Positions 18,101 through 26,350 of a stretch of 64,000 bases of DNA are shown piece after piece. Origin of the DNA: Pseudomonas rhodesiae (lineage in GTDB: Bacteria > Pseudomonadota > Gammaproteobacteria > Pseudomonadales > Pseudomonadaceae); assembly GCF_007858255.1 (NCBI RefSeq), contig NZ_VFEU01000008.1, positions 1 through 64,000 on the forward strand, read 5' to 3'. Within the stretch, counting starts at the first letter, position 1, and every line of letters starts with the position of its first letter. The position numbers and the translations under genes were made by a program. The notes under the pieces were generated by a model. The model had not been told where the DNA came from. It saw nothing but the letters and a program-made list of their open reading frames with translations, and did no database searches.

Positions 18101-18215
18101 CGGGCTGCTGGTGAGCCAGGCGCTGACCCTGTTCACCACGCCGGTCATATACTTGTACCTCGAAAAAATTTTCCATCGGCCCACACCAGCGCCCGCGCTG
18201 GCGACCACAGAATGA
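15120..18215 (+). CDS. RND efflux pump, inner-membrane permease (MexN/MdtB-like)
   Basis: 1031 residues, full length for an HAE1-type RND pump. After transmembrane helix 1 there is a large periplasmic loop. The helix 4 signature with paired Asp is in GFVVDDAIVVVENIHRHLE (about residues 401-419). A second periplasmic loop (about 560-860) is followed by helices 8-12 including GIVKKNGILMIDFALE. It uses the proton gradient to expel drugs or metabolites from the periplasm and inner leaflet. No outer-membrane factor is in the operon, so a shared OprM-type channel is likely. Located between its adaptor (4-base overlap) and a two-component pair that begins 9 bases downstream. Confidence 0.93.
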   Translation: MNGSRSPSAWCVDHPVATLLLTLALVLLGLIAFPRLAIAPLPEAEFPTIQVSAQLPGASPDTMASSVATPLEVQFSAIPGVTQMTSSSALGSTLLTLQFTLDKSIDTAAQEVQAAINTASGKLPSDMPSLPTWKKVNPADSPVLILSVSSDSMPSTELSDYVETLLARQISQIDGVGQINITGQQRPAIRVQASPDKLAAIGLTLADIRLAIQQSSLNLAKGAIYGDNSVSTLSTNDQLFDPEDYARLIVSYKDGAPVQLRDIAKVINGSENAYVQAWSGDTPGVNLVISRQPGANIVETVDRIQAQLPRLQAMLPASVQVSVLSDRTKTIRASLHEVEVTLLIAVLLVVAVMALFLRQLSATLIVSSVLGVSLIASFALMYLMGFSLNNLTLVAIVIAVGFVVDDAIVVVENIHRHLEAGLDQRAAAIKGAGEIGFTVVSISFSLVAAFIPLLFMGGVVGRLFKEFALTATSTILISVVVSLTLAPTLAALFMRAPSHHAHAKPGFSERLLAGYARNLRRALAHQRSMLAIFGVTLALAVVGYVFIPKGFFPVQDTGFVLGTSEAAADVSFPDMVAKHKALAEIIKDDPAVQAFSHAVGVTGSNQTIANGRFWIALKDRGSRDVSASQFIDRVRAKLAKVPGIVLYLRAGQDINLSSGPSRAQYQYVLKSNDGPTLNTWTQRLTEKLRANPAFRDLSNDLQLGGSITHISIDRQAAARFGLTATDVDQALYDAFGQRQINEFQTEINQYQVVLELDRQQRGKAESLNYFYLRSPLTNEMVPLSALAKVDPPTVGPLSISHDGMFPAANLSFNLAPGVALGDAVIMLDQAKAEIGMPSTLIGTFQGAAQAFQSSLASQPWLILAALVAVYIILGVLYESFVHPLTIISTLPSAGLGALIMLTLMGQDFSIMALIGLVLLIGIVKKNGILMIDFALEAQRVRGLAPQEAIYEACVTRFRPIIMTTLAALLGAVPLMLGAGPGAELRQPLGIAVVGGLLVSQALTLFTTPVIYLYLEKIFHRPTPAPALATTE

Positions 18216-18224
18216 GGCGGGGTC

Positions 18225-18902
18225 ATGCGCGTCCTGATTATCGAAGATGAAGAGAAAACCGCGGACTACCTGCATCGCGGTCTGACGGAGCAAGGCTACA
18301 CCGTGGATGTCGCGCGCGACGGCGTCGAGGGCTTGCACCTGGCCCTGGAGAATGACTACGCAGTGATCGTGCTCGACGTGATGCTGCCCGGCCTCGATGG
18401 CTTTGGTGTGTTGCGCGCCTTGCGTGCTCGCAAGCAGACGCCAGTGATCATGCTCACCGCCCGCGAGCGCGTGGAAGACCGCATCCGTGGCCTGCGCGAA
18501 GGCGCCGACGATTACTTGGGCAAACCGTTTTCGTTTCTCGAACTGGTGGCGCGCCTGCAAGCCTTGACGCGCCGCAGCGGCGGGCATGAGCCGGTGCAGG
18601 TGACGGTCGCCGACCTGTGGATCGACCTGATCAGCCGCAAGGCCAGTCGCAACGGCGTGCGCCTGGACCTCACCGCCAAAGAGTTCTCGCTGCTCAGTGT
18701 ATTGGCGCGCCGCCAGGGCGAGATCCTGTCCAAGACCGCCATCGCGGAGATGGTCTGGGACATCAATTTCGACAGCGATGCCAACGTGGTCGAAGTGGCG
18801 ATCAAGCGCCTGCGCGCCAAGCTCGACGGCCCGTTCGAACACAAACTGCTGCACACCATCCGTGGCATGGGCTATGTGCTGGAGAACCGCAGTGCCGGCT
18901 AA
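18225..18902 (+). CDS. OmpR-family response regulator of the RND operon
   Basis: 225 residues: receiver domain (residues 1-115) with the acidic pair EDE near the start, phosphoacceptor Asp in VIVLDVMLPGLDG and Lys in GADDYLGKPF, then a winged-helix DNA-binding domain (about 128-222) ending LLHTIRGMGYVLE. It is closest to the CopR/CusR-like heavy-metal-type branch. It begins 9 bases after the pump gene and overlaps the kinase by 11 bases, so it almost certainly controls this efflux operon. The signal is unknown. Confidence 0.92.
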   Translation: MRVLIIEDEEKTADYLHRGLTEQGYTVDVARDGVEGLHLALENDYAVIVLDVMLPGLDGFGVLRALRARKQTPVIMLTARERVEDRIRGLREGADDYLGKPFSFLELVARLQALTRRSGGHEPVQVTVADLWIDLISRKASRNGVRLDLTAKEFSLLSVLARRQGEILSKTAIAEMVWDINFDSDANVVEVAIKRLRAKLDGPFEHKLLHTIRGMGYVLENRSAG

Positions 18903-20256
18903 TTCCATTGCGCTGCGCCTGAGCGGCATGTTCACCCTGGTGGCGGCGCTGATCTTCCTGTTGATCGGCGGTGCGCTGTACCAACAAGTGGATCGCGGCC
19001 TGGGCCTGTTGCCGGGGGCCGAATTGGACGCGCGCTACAGCGTGCTCGAATCTTCGGTGAACCGCTTCGGCACGCCGGACCACTGGGCCAAGATCACCAA
19101 CAAACTCAAGCTGTTGAGCGAAGAAGACAAGCGCATTCACTTCTGGGTAGTCAGCAACGACCCGGCCTACGAATACGGCAATCCCGACGCGCAGATCCGC
19201 GCCTTCGCCGCCGGCCCCACCGGTAAGCGCGACCTGCATCTGCCCGGCCACCGCTACCCACTTAAAGTGCTGGTCAGCCAGTTCCCGGCCAAGGACCAGC
19301 GCCCGCCGCTGCGCTTTATGATCGCCGTCGACACCGAAAACTTCCGCGCCACCCAGCATCAGTTGCTGGTGGCGTTGGTCAGCCTGGCGCTGGTGGGCGT
19401 GTTGCTGGCGGCATTGCTGGGGTTCTGGGTCTCGCGCATTGGCCTCAAGCCGTTGGGCAAACTCTCGGAAGAAGCGCAGAAACTGGCACCGCCCAAACTC
19501 TCCGGGCGCCTGCAGTTATCGCCGTTGCCGCCGGAACTCAATCAATTCGTCAACTCGTTCAATGCCACCCTCGACCGCGTGGAGCAGGCGTATTCGCGCC
19601 TGGAATCGTTCAATGCCGACGTGGCCCACGAACTGCGCTCGCCGCTGACCAACCTGATCGGCCAGACCCAGGTGGCCCTCACACGCGGGCGCTCGGCCGA
19701 GCATTATCTGGAGGTGTTGCAATCGAACCTGGAAGAGCTGGAACGCCTGCGCTCGATCGTCAATGACATGTTGTTCCTGGCCAGCGCCGATCAGGGCACC
19801 AAGGCCACCAAACTGATTGAAAGCTCACTGGCCGACGAGGTGGCAACCACCCTCGATTACTTGGACTTCATCCTCGAAGACGCCCAGGTGCAAGTGCGGG
19901 TCCACGGCGACGCCCAGGTACAGATCGAAAAAGCCCACCTGCGCCGTGCGCTGATCAACTTGTTGAGTAACGCCGTGCAACACACCGCGCCAGGTCAGGT
20001 GATCGACGTAGCTATCGAGGTGCAGGCGCAGCAGGTGGCAATCGCCGTGACCAACCCGGGCGAAACAATCGCCAGTGAACACCTGCCACGGCTGTTCGAG
20101 CGCTTCTATCGGGTCGACGCCTCGCGGCGTAACAGCGGGGCGAATCATGGGTTGGGGCTGGCCATCGTCAAAGCGATTGCGCTGATGCACGGCGGGGATG
20201 TGTTTGTGCGCAGCGACACCCGTGGCAATACTTTCGGTATCACCCTACCGCTCTAA
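18892..20256 (+). CDS. Sensor histidine kinase partner of the RND-operon regulator
   Basis: 454 residues from the GTG at 18892, chosen because GGAG lies 8 bases upstream and it overlaps the regulator's end; earlier in-frame starts lie deep in the regulator gene. Two membrane helices (about residues 12-33 and 156-181) flank a periplasmic sensor. A HAMP-like linker follows, then the H-box VAHELRSPLTNLIGQ, the N-box LINLLSNAVQHT, and the G-box GLGLAIVKAIA, with an F-box FERFYR. It phosphorylates the response regulator in response to a periplasmic cue, probably a pump substrate or metal. It closes the operon. Confidence 0.92.
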   Translation: MPANSIALRLSGMFTLVAALIFLLIGGALYQQVDRGLGLLPGAELDARYSVLESSVNRFGTPDHWAKITNKLKLLSEEDKRIHFWVVSNDPAYEYGNPDAQIRAFAAGPTGKRDLHLPGHRYPLKVLVSQFPAKDQRPPLRFMIAVDTENFRATQHQLLVALVSLALVGVLLAALLGFWVSRIGLKPLGKLSEEAQKLAPPKLSGRLQLSPLPPELNQFVNSFNATLDRVEQAYSRLESFNADVAHELRSPLTNLIGQTQVALTRGRSAEHYLEVLQSNLEELERLRSIVNDMLFLASADQGTKATKLIESSLADEVATTLDYLDFILEDAQVQVRVHGDAQVQIEKAHLRRALINLLSNAVQHTAPGQVIDVAIEVQAQQVAIAVTNPGETIASEHLPRLFERFYRVDASRRNSGANHGLGLAIVKAIALMHGGDVFVRSDTRGNTFGITLPL

Positions 20257-20274
20257 GTGCGTGACTGTTGCGGT

Positions 20275-20303
20275 TTGGGCAACAGTTATTATCTTGTTAC
20301 ACT
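20275..20303 (+). promoter_or_regulatory. Sigma-70-type promoter of the leader upstream of the OprD-family porin
   Basis: TTGGGC at 20275-20280 and TACACT at 20298-20303 are spaced 17 bases apart, a good sigma-70 pattern. The expected start is near 20310. It lies just after the kinase gene and upstream of a strong intrinsic terminator. Confidence 0.55.
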
Positions 20304-20309
20304 CTGTTT

Positions 20310-20457
20310 CGCAGTGCTCGCCTGCGTTAATTTGACGCATCGATGAGCGCGACGGCAAAGACAGCTGACCCGCTTACCCGAATTTCCCTCGACTTATTTC
20401 CAGGGCTCTACGCTGGGAATCTGTCTTAAAGCCGCTGACCTTCAGCGGCTTTTTTTT
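20310..20457 (+). ncRNA. Candidate small RNA or terminated leader of about 145 nt
   Basis: The segment is bounded by a sigma-70-like promoter and a strong intrinsic terminator, and contains no convincing coding gene. A 28-codon frame (20343-20429) ends inside the terminator stem base but lacks a ribosome site. The layout fits either a free-standing sRNA or an attenuated 5' leader for the porin gene that starts 68 bases after the T run. I do not recognise the sequence as a named Pseudomonas sRNA. Confidence 0.45.
20429..20457 (+). terminator. Intrinsic terminator before the OprD-family porin
   Basis: The stem AAGCCGCTGA / TCAGCGGCTT is near-perfect with a 2-base loop core, followed by eight T residues. 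It lies between the promoter at 20275 and the porin start at 20526. Confidence 0.85.
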
Positions 20458-20525
20458 GCCGTCAAAAAGGCCGGGCATCCCCCACGACACCGGCCGTTTA
20501 CGAGTGACCCAAAGGAGCTTTACCG

Positions 20526-21848
20526 GTGAAGAACTCACTAACGTTCACCCCGTTATTTCTCGCGATTGCAGCAACGATTATCCCCCTCGCCCACGCAGCA
20601 GACAGCCTCCCCACCGACGGTTTCGTCGAAGGTTCACACCTTAGAATCGACACCCGTAATTACTATATGAACCGCGACCGTCGCGACATCCACACCGACG
20701 ACAGCAAGGAATGGGGCCAGGGTTTTATCGGCACCTTCGAATCGGGCTACACCCAGGGCACCGTCGGTTTCGGCCTGGACGCTCACGCCATGCTGGGCCT
20801 CAAGCTCGACGGTGGTGGCGGCACCGATGGTTCCAGCATCCTTCCCTATGGCAGCGACAGCGGCAAGGCCCCCGGTTCGTTCTCCACGGCCGGCGGCACC
20901 CTGAAAATGCGCGCCTTCGACACCGAACTCAAAGCCGGTGACCTGTTCCTCAACAACCCGGTGATTGCCGGTGGCATGACCCGCATGCTGCCGCAGACTT
21001 TTCGTGGCGTCAGCCTGAGCAACCATAGCCTGGACGGCTGGCTGTTCGAGGGCGGCCAAGCCAGCTTCACCAAGCTCTACAACCAGAGCGGCCATCGGCG
21101 CATCGGCACGAGCTACGGCGCCTTGCCCGATAACCGCAGCAGTCAACACCTGGATTGGGCCGGTGTGTCGTTCAGCGGTGTGCCGGGGGTGACCAGCAAT
21201 CTCTATGCGTCCGAGCTCAAGGACGTCTGGCATCAGTACTACTACGACCTGGACTACACCTACGCCCTCAACGACCTGGTCAGCCTCAACCCGGGCCTGC
21301 ACTACTACCACACCCAGGACACCGGCCAATCCCTGTTGGGGGATATCGACAACAACACCTGGAGCCTGCATTTCAGCGTGGGCGTGGGCAACCATAGCGT
21401 GACCGCCGCCTACCAGCGGGTTAACGGCAATACGCCGTTTGACTACATCACCCAGGGCGACAGCGTGTACCTGGATAACTCCCAGCAATACTCGGACTTC
21501 AACGGTCCGAATGAGCGCTCGTGGAAGCTCAAGTACGCCTATGATTTTGTCGGCCTCGGTATGCCCGGCCTGACCACGGCGGTGTCCTACATCAGCGGCA
21601 AGACCGACTTGACCCAGGTCGACCCGCAAAGCCGTGGCTATAGCGCCTGGTACAGCGCCGACGGTAAGGACGCCAAGCACTGGGAGCGGGATATCGATTT
21701 GAAGTATGTGGTGCAAGGCGGCCAGGTCAAGGATCTGGCCGTGCGCCTGCAATGGGCGACCCACCGTGGCAGCAACGGCTACTCGGCAGTGGACCGCGAT
21801 GTGGATGAATACCGGGTGATCGTCGATTATCCGATTGATGTGTTCTGA
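20526..21848 (+). CDS. OprD-family outer-membrane porin
   Basis: 440 residues. Translation starts at a GTG at 20526 with AGGAG about 8 bases upstream. The signal peptide (residues 1-24) ends AHA before [27 protein letters not shown], the hallmark opening of OprD/OpdX porins. The rest alternates in the manner of an 18-strand barrel and finishes with aromatic Phe (VDYPIDVF), the outer-membrane insertion signal. Family members take up basic amino acids, carboxylates or aromatic acids through the outer membrane; the substrate here is not evident. Expression may depend on readthrough of the upstream terminator or on a promoter between 20458 and 20515. Confidence 0.9.
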   Translation: MKNSLTFTPLFLAIAATIIPLAHAADSLPTDGFVEGSHLRIDTRNYYMNRDRRDIHTDDSKEWGQGFIGTFESGYTQGTVGFGLDAHAMLGLKLDGGGGTDGSSILPYGSDSGKAPGSFSTAGGTLKMRAFDTELKAGDLFLNNPVIAGGMTRMLPQTFRGVSLSNHSLDGWLFEGGQASFTKLYNQSGHRRIGTSYGALPDNRSSQHLDWAGVSFSGVPGVTSNLYASELKDVWHQYYYDLDYTYALNDLVSLNPGLHYYHTQDTGQSLLGDIDNNTWSLHFSVGVGNHSVTAAYQRVNGNTPFDYITQGDSVYLDNSQQYSDFNGPNERSWKLKYAYDFVGLGMPGLTTAVSYISGKTDLTQVDPQSRGYSAWYSADGKDAKHWERDIDLKYVVQGGQVKDLAVRLQWATHRGSNGYSAVDRDVDEYRVIVDYPIDVF

Positions 21849-21936
21849 GGCGCCGATCTTTCTTTATTAGCCGAGTATCCAATTTTCATCGGGTAGAACT
21901 AAACTGCCAGCATCCACACCGCTGAAGTTCTGCCCG

Positions 21937-23430
21937 ATGAGTCCACGCCGTGCTCGCCACCCTTCCGCACACCCGCAATTGTTGCTCCTTCTGGGCAGCG
22001 GCCTCACCGTCGTCCTGATCGTCATTATCGTCGCGGCGTTATTGATCCGCGAACACACCAGCACGCTACAGGCTGCCAAGCGCTCGTCCACCAATATCGC
22101 CCAGCTGATCAACGCCGATGTGCTGCGCAACGTCGAGCTGTACGACCTGGCCCTCAAGGGGCTGATAGCCGCCAGGCAGCGCGAGGACCTGACCAAGGTC
22201 GACGCCACTATCCAACACCTGGTGCAATTCGATTTATCCACCGCCGCGCCCTTTAAAGGCGAGGTGCTGATGCTGGATGCCAATGGCAACGTGATCGCGG
22301 ATTCCTCGACCCTGCGGCCCACCCCGCGCAATTTCGCTGATCGCGATTATTTCCAGGTGCATCTGAAGGACCCGCAGGCCGGTTTGTATATCAGCCGGGC
22401 CTTCCAGATCCGTTGCGACTGCGACCAAGTGTGGCGCATAGCATTCAGTCGGCGCGTATCGGGGCCCAATGGCGAGTTCGCCGGCGTTGCAGTGGCGACC
22501 ATGCGCCTGGCGTATTTCGATCAATTGTTCAGCACCCTGGCCATCGGCAACGGTAGCAGCGTCAACCTGCTCAATACCCACGGCATCCTGCTGGCCCAAC
22601 AGCCGCTGCTCGAAAGCGACATGATTAACAAGGATTTGAGCGAGCGACCGAACTTCAAGCGCATGTTGCGCGAAGGCAATGGCAGCTTCCAGGCAACCTC
22701 GACCATCACCGGCAAGGACCGGCTGTACACCTTCACTACCGTGGGCACACTGCCGCTGATCGTAGTGGTGGCGCTGTCTCGCGAGGATGTGTTCGCCCCC
22801 TGGAAACGCGCCGCACTGCTGACCAGCGGCGCGACCGGCATTCTGTGCGTCGGGTTGTTGTGGCTGGCCTGGATGCTGCGTCGCGAGCTGCGACGTCGCT
22901 ATCGCGCCGAACGGGTGCTGTCAGAACTGGCAGCCACGGATGCCCTGACCGGCCTGGCCAACCGTCGCATCCTCGACGAGCGCCTGCGCCAGGAATGGGA
23001 TCGCGCCCAACGCTCGACCGAGCCACTGACCCTGCTGATGATCGACGTGGATCACTTCAAGGCATTCAACGACCGCCACGGCCATAGCGGCGGCGACGAG
23101 GCCCTGCGCACCGTGGCCCAAGTGATCGCCGGCAACATACGCCGCCCCGCCGACCTCGCGGCGCGCTATGGCGGCGAGGAATTCGCGGTGGTGCTGCCCC
23201 ATACCGATGCCGCAGGCGCCATGGTCATCGCCGAGCATATCCGCAGCAGCGTCGAACACTTGCCACGGGCGGCAGGCAGCGAAGGGCCGATTACCGTGAG
23301 TATCGGCATGAGTACCTGGGACAAACGCAACCGCCAATCCCTGGAAGCACTGCTGCTCAGTGCAGACCAGGCGTTGTATGAGGCCAAGCATGGCGGACGT
23401 AATCGTATAGTCGATGCAACCCGCCATTGA
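21937..23430 (+). CDS. Membrane-anchored diguanylate cyclase
   Basis: 497 residues. Two membrane helices (about residues 12-35 and 287-312) flank a periplasmic PDC/dCache-like sensor domain. The cytoplasmic GGDEF domain spans about residues 330-495: it contains the intact GGEEF active site (ARYGGEEFAVVLP) and, five residues before it, RxxD (RPAD), the product-inhibition I-site. It should make cyclic di-GMP from GTP in response to an external ligand and inhibit itself by product binding. It is monocistronic and ends 63 bases before the convergent effector-like gene. Confidence 0.93.
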   Translation: MSPRRARHPSAHPQLLLLLGSGLTVVLIVIIVAALLIREHTSTLQAAKRSSTNIAQLINADVLRNVELYDLALKGLIAARQREDLTKVDATIQHLVQFDLSTAAPFKGEVLMLDANGNVIADSSTLRPTPRNFADRDYFQVHLKDPQAGLYISRAFQIRCDCDQVWRIAFSRRVSGPNGEFAGVAVATMRLAYFDQLFSTLAIGNGSSVNLLNTHGILLAQQPLLESDMINKDLSERPNFKRMLREGNGSFQATSTITGKDRLYTFTTVGTLPLIVVVALSREDVFAPWKRAALLTSGATGILCVGLLWLAWMLRRELRRRYRAERVLSELAATDALTGLANRRILDERLRQEWDRAQRSTEPLTLLMIDVDHFKAFNDRHGHSGGDEALRTVAQVIAGNIRRPADLAARYGGEEFAVVLPHTDAAGAMVIAEHIRSSVEHLPRAAGSEGPITVSIGMSTWDKRNRQSLEALLLSADQALYEAKHGGRNRIVDATRH

Positions 23431-23493
23431 GACGATCGCGCGCAGTGAGCGCAGGAAGCTTTATCGACGTCTGTAGAGTATTGGCTGACTCAC

Positions 23494-24507
23494 TTACAAT
23501 TTACCTGTCTTATCATCTTTTTTGACGGCCGCCTCCATGTAGCTATCCGAGAAAAAGTGCCTCGCAACTTTTATCTCAGGACGATACAAGCCGTTAATCA
23601 ACTTATTCATATGTTCTTCCCCTGTGCCCGCCAGCAGACGTTTACTTGATTCCGGCGGTAACTTGCGCAGATCCTTGATAATCGACAGTCCGATTCCCGC
23701 TTTCATGTCGTCCCCGGAAAATACGGTCTGGAAAGGTTCCAGCTTTCGCCTGGAAATATCCTTAAATTCGCCTTGCGTCAGCGGTTCGATATGCCGTTCA
23801 AGATACGGTGTTTGCGCAAACCTCATTTCTACCAAACTCACCCACGCAGCATCCTTGAACGCCGGGCTTTCAAAGTCAAAACGAAAGGTAGTTCCGCCAA
23901 AACGACTGCTTGGTTTTTTTGGCTCGCCACCCGCTTCCAAGGCAAAAAATACAAAGTCGTCATTGCCGAGAATCTTAATATCTTCTTGGGGAGAGTTCTC
24001 CGTATTAAAAATGATATTACGATCAATCAATTTTTGACGTGAAAACAAGCCGACGCTGCCATCGTCGCGTTTTACCGGAGCTCCAGTACTATGCGTCGCA
24101 TATAACGAACTTTCGAAATAGTTATTCAAAAATTGCTTCTCATCCGGAGTTAGTGCACCCAACTCATTTCGAAGATTGCGCAGGTTAGTCTTAGAAAGAC
24201 CATCGACATAAGTTTTTTCCGAAGAGACAGGAGCGGTGTTCCATAGCGTTCCATTTTTTATCATCCGCTCGTGGGACTTCCCGCTGATAAATTGGCGTAT
24301 TCCTTTGGTTATCTGGCGAGCAGCTACATCTTCATTCATGGTAGGCCGGCCGCTTGATGAATAAGGTTTAGCGATACCGTTACCGATTCCCACGTCTGCT
24401 TTCGCAAACACACGTTCTATATGATTACCCTGCAAAACGCCTTCATTTCCGGCGTGTTTAGCATAATCAATCAAACCAGGGGTCTGGATCTGGCTGATAC
24501 TAGGCAT
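23494..24507 (-). CDS. OspC/CopC-like type III effector, catalytic domain without ankyrin repeats
   Basis: 337 residues from the ATG at 24507 (an in-frame GTG at 24519 is the alternative). Several segments match my recollection of Shigella OspC3: ALTPDEKQFLNN against PLSSDERHLLSI, NDDFVFFALEAG (about 183-194) against NHDFVFFGVEIS, DMKAGIGLSIIKDLRK (about 267-282) against DMKLGLGLYLIDFIRK, and YRPEIKVARHFFSDSY (about 308-323) against FQPEYHIPRMVSTENF. OspC proteins are type III effectors that ADP-riboxanate host arginines (caspase-4/11), with ankyrin repeats after the catalytic domain. Here the protein stops at the domain end. The Glu of FVFFALE is kept. A chaperone gene overlaps its start by 8 bases. 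The DNA is clearly AT-richer than the neighbours, consistent with transfer. No secretion apparatus is in the window. Confidence 0.72.
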   Translation of the reverse strand: MPSISQIQTPGLIDYAKHAGNEGVLQGNHIERVFAKADVGIGNGIAKPYSSSGRPTMNEDVAARQITKGIRQFISGKSHERMIKNGTLWNTAPVSSEKTYVDGLSKTNLRNLRNELGALTPDEKQFLNNYFESSLYATHSTGAPVKRDDGSVGLFSRQKLIDRNIIFNTENSPQEDIKILGNDDFVFFALEAGGEPKKPSSRFGGTTFRFDFESPAFKDAAWVSLVEMRFAQTPYLERHIEPLTQGEFKDISRRKLEPFQTVFSGDDMKAGIGLSIIKDLRKLPPESSKRLLAGTGEEHMNKLINGLYRPEIKVARHFFSDSYMEAAVKKDDKTGKL

Positions 24508-24973
24508 AGTGAGCACCACCGAGACGAAGGAATTGATGATGGGCCGGGGCAGGTATAACCCGAGCTGAATTCAGAGTGCGTGTGTCAAACATATATGAAC
24601 TTTCCAAAACCCAATCGATAAGGGCATTCAACTTCTCGCTAAGTCGTTTGGGCGACACATCACCATCGACAATATGGCTCATTGCCAACAGCGCTGTGGA
24701 AGCACTATTGAATCCGACCACAGGGATATGTTCGTGCAAGAAGCCCATCTGACGTTCAAATAGCAAACGGTACCAGCTGTCCATTTCCAAGCCATCTATC
24801 GCAACATGGGGAAATTCGCAAACCAGGCTGATACAGCTTTGAGCCCGATTATCATAAATCGCCAACTTCATGCCTTCTATCTTCAGTTGGCACATCTGGC
24901 ACTCATCAAACTTAAGATCAGGCAGACCAATCTGATCACCGAACAGCTTTAACACAGCGTCATTTTTTTTCAT
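24500..24973 (-). CDS. CesT-family type III secretion chaperone (effector partner)
   Basis: 157 residues from the ATG at 24973, with GGAG 10 bases upstream. Size, the opening helix (FGDQIGLPDL), the strand pattern LKFDECQMCQLKIEGMKLAIYDN and the following SCISLVCEFPHV are those of class I (CesT/Tir-type) chaperones. These form cytoplasmic dimers that bind the N-terminus of one or a few effectors and present them to the secretion ATPase. It lies immediately upstream of the OspC-like gene, the usual chaperone-effector arrangement, and the stop overlaps the effector ATG (ATGCCTAG), implying translational coupling. The C-terminal tail (about 140-157) is longer than in many relatives. AT-rich like the effector gene. 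Confidence 0.72.
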   Translation of the reverse strand: MKKNDAVLKLFGDQIGLPDLKFDECQMCQLKIEGMKLAIYDNRAQSCISLVCEFPHVAIDGLEMDSWYRLLFERQMGFLHEHIPVVGFNSASTALLAMSHIVDGDVSPKRLSEKLNALIDWVLESSYMFDTRTLNSARVIPAPAHHQFLRLGGAHYA

Positions 24974-25254
24974 ACTCTGCAAACTCCAACCAAAGCACGA
25001 AATTCATAACGTACAACCCACTGCGCCAATAAAGCCGAGTAACTACCGACAACAATATCGATACCAACAGCCTTGAAAATAGAAAACATAGTCATAACTC
25101 CGAAACTGGCCAACATCATTATCAGAGCATCCATGCCAAGCTTCGGAGGAAACACTACACTAGGAACTCTCAAATTCCGACTCAGGAAAAATGTAAAATC
25201 TTTGCCAGAAAATTCTATAACGCTGAATGGAACGTATCCTTTCTGAATAACCAC
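24970..25254 (-). CDS. Possible small membrane protein at the head of the effector operon
   Basis: An open frame of 94 residues from a GTG at 25254, or about 54 residues from the internal ATG (MDALIMM). Its TGA overlaps the chaperone ATG as ATGA, which favours a real, coupled gene. The segment after MDALIMM contains two hydrophobic stretches. Against it: no good ribosome site before the GTG, and no recognised family. It lies in the same AT-rich block. I saw no HrpL-type box (GGAACC-N16-CCAC) upstream. Confidence 0.35.
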   Translation of the reverse strand: MVIQKGYVPFSVIEFSGKDFTFFLSRNLRVPSVVFPPKLGMDALIMMLASFGVMTMFSIFKAVGIDIVVGSYSALLAQWVVRYEFRALVGVCRV

Positions 25255-25271
25255 CCAGGTTTTTACAAGAC

Positions 25272-25304
25272 GAAAAAAAGGCCACCCGAAGGCAGCCTTT
25301 AAAA
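25272..25304 (-). terminator. Intrinsic terminator downstream of lpxC
   Basis: On the minus strand AAAGGCTGCC TTCG GGTGGCCTTT followed by a run of seven T residues, 23 bases after the lpxC stop. It ends the division/cell-wall transcript and insulates the effector island. Confidence 0.85.
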
Positions 25305-25326
25305 ACTAAAGAAAGAGAGTTGTTAC

Positions 25327-26274
<948 letters not shown>

Positions 26275-26350
26275 TCAACAAAGGCTGGCGATAATAGCAG
26301 ACCAGACCTTTGCTGAACACCAATCACCTTCATAGCCCTGATACATTCCA

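Noticed and set aside
20343..20429. 28-codon frame inside the leader upstream of the porin
   Set aside because: No Shine-Dalgarno sequence and no recognisable peptide; kept only as a possibility within the sRNA/attenuator finding.
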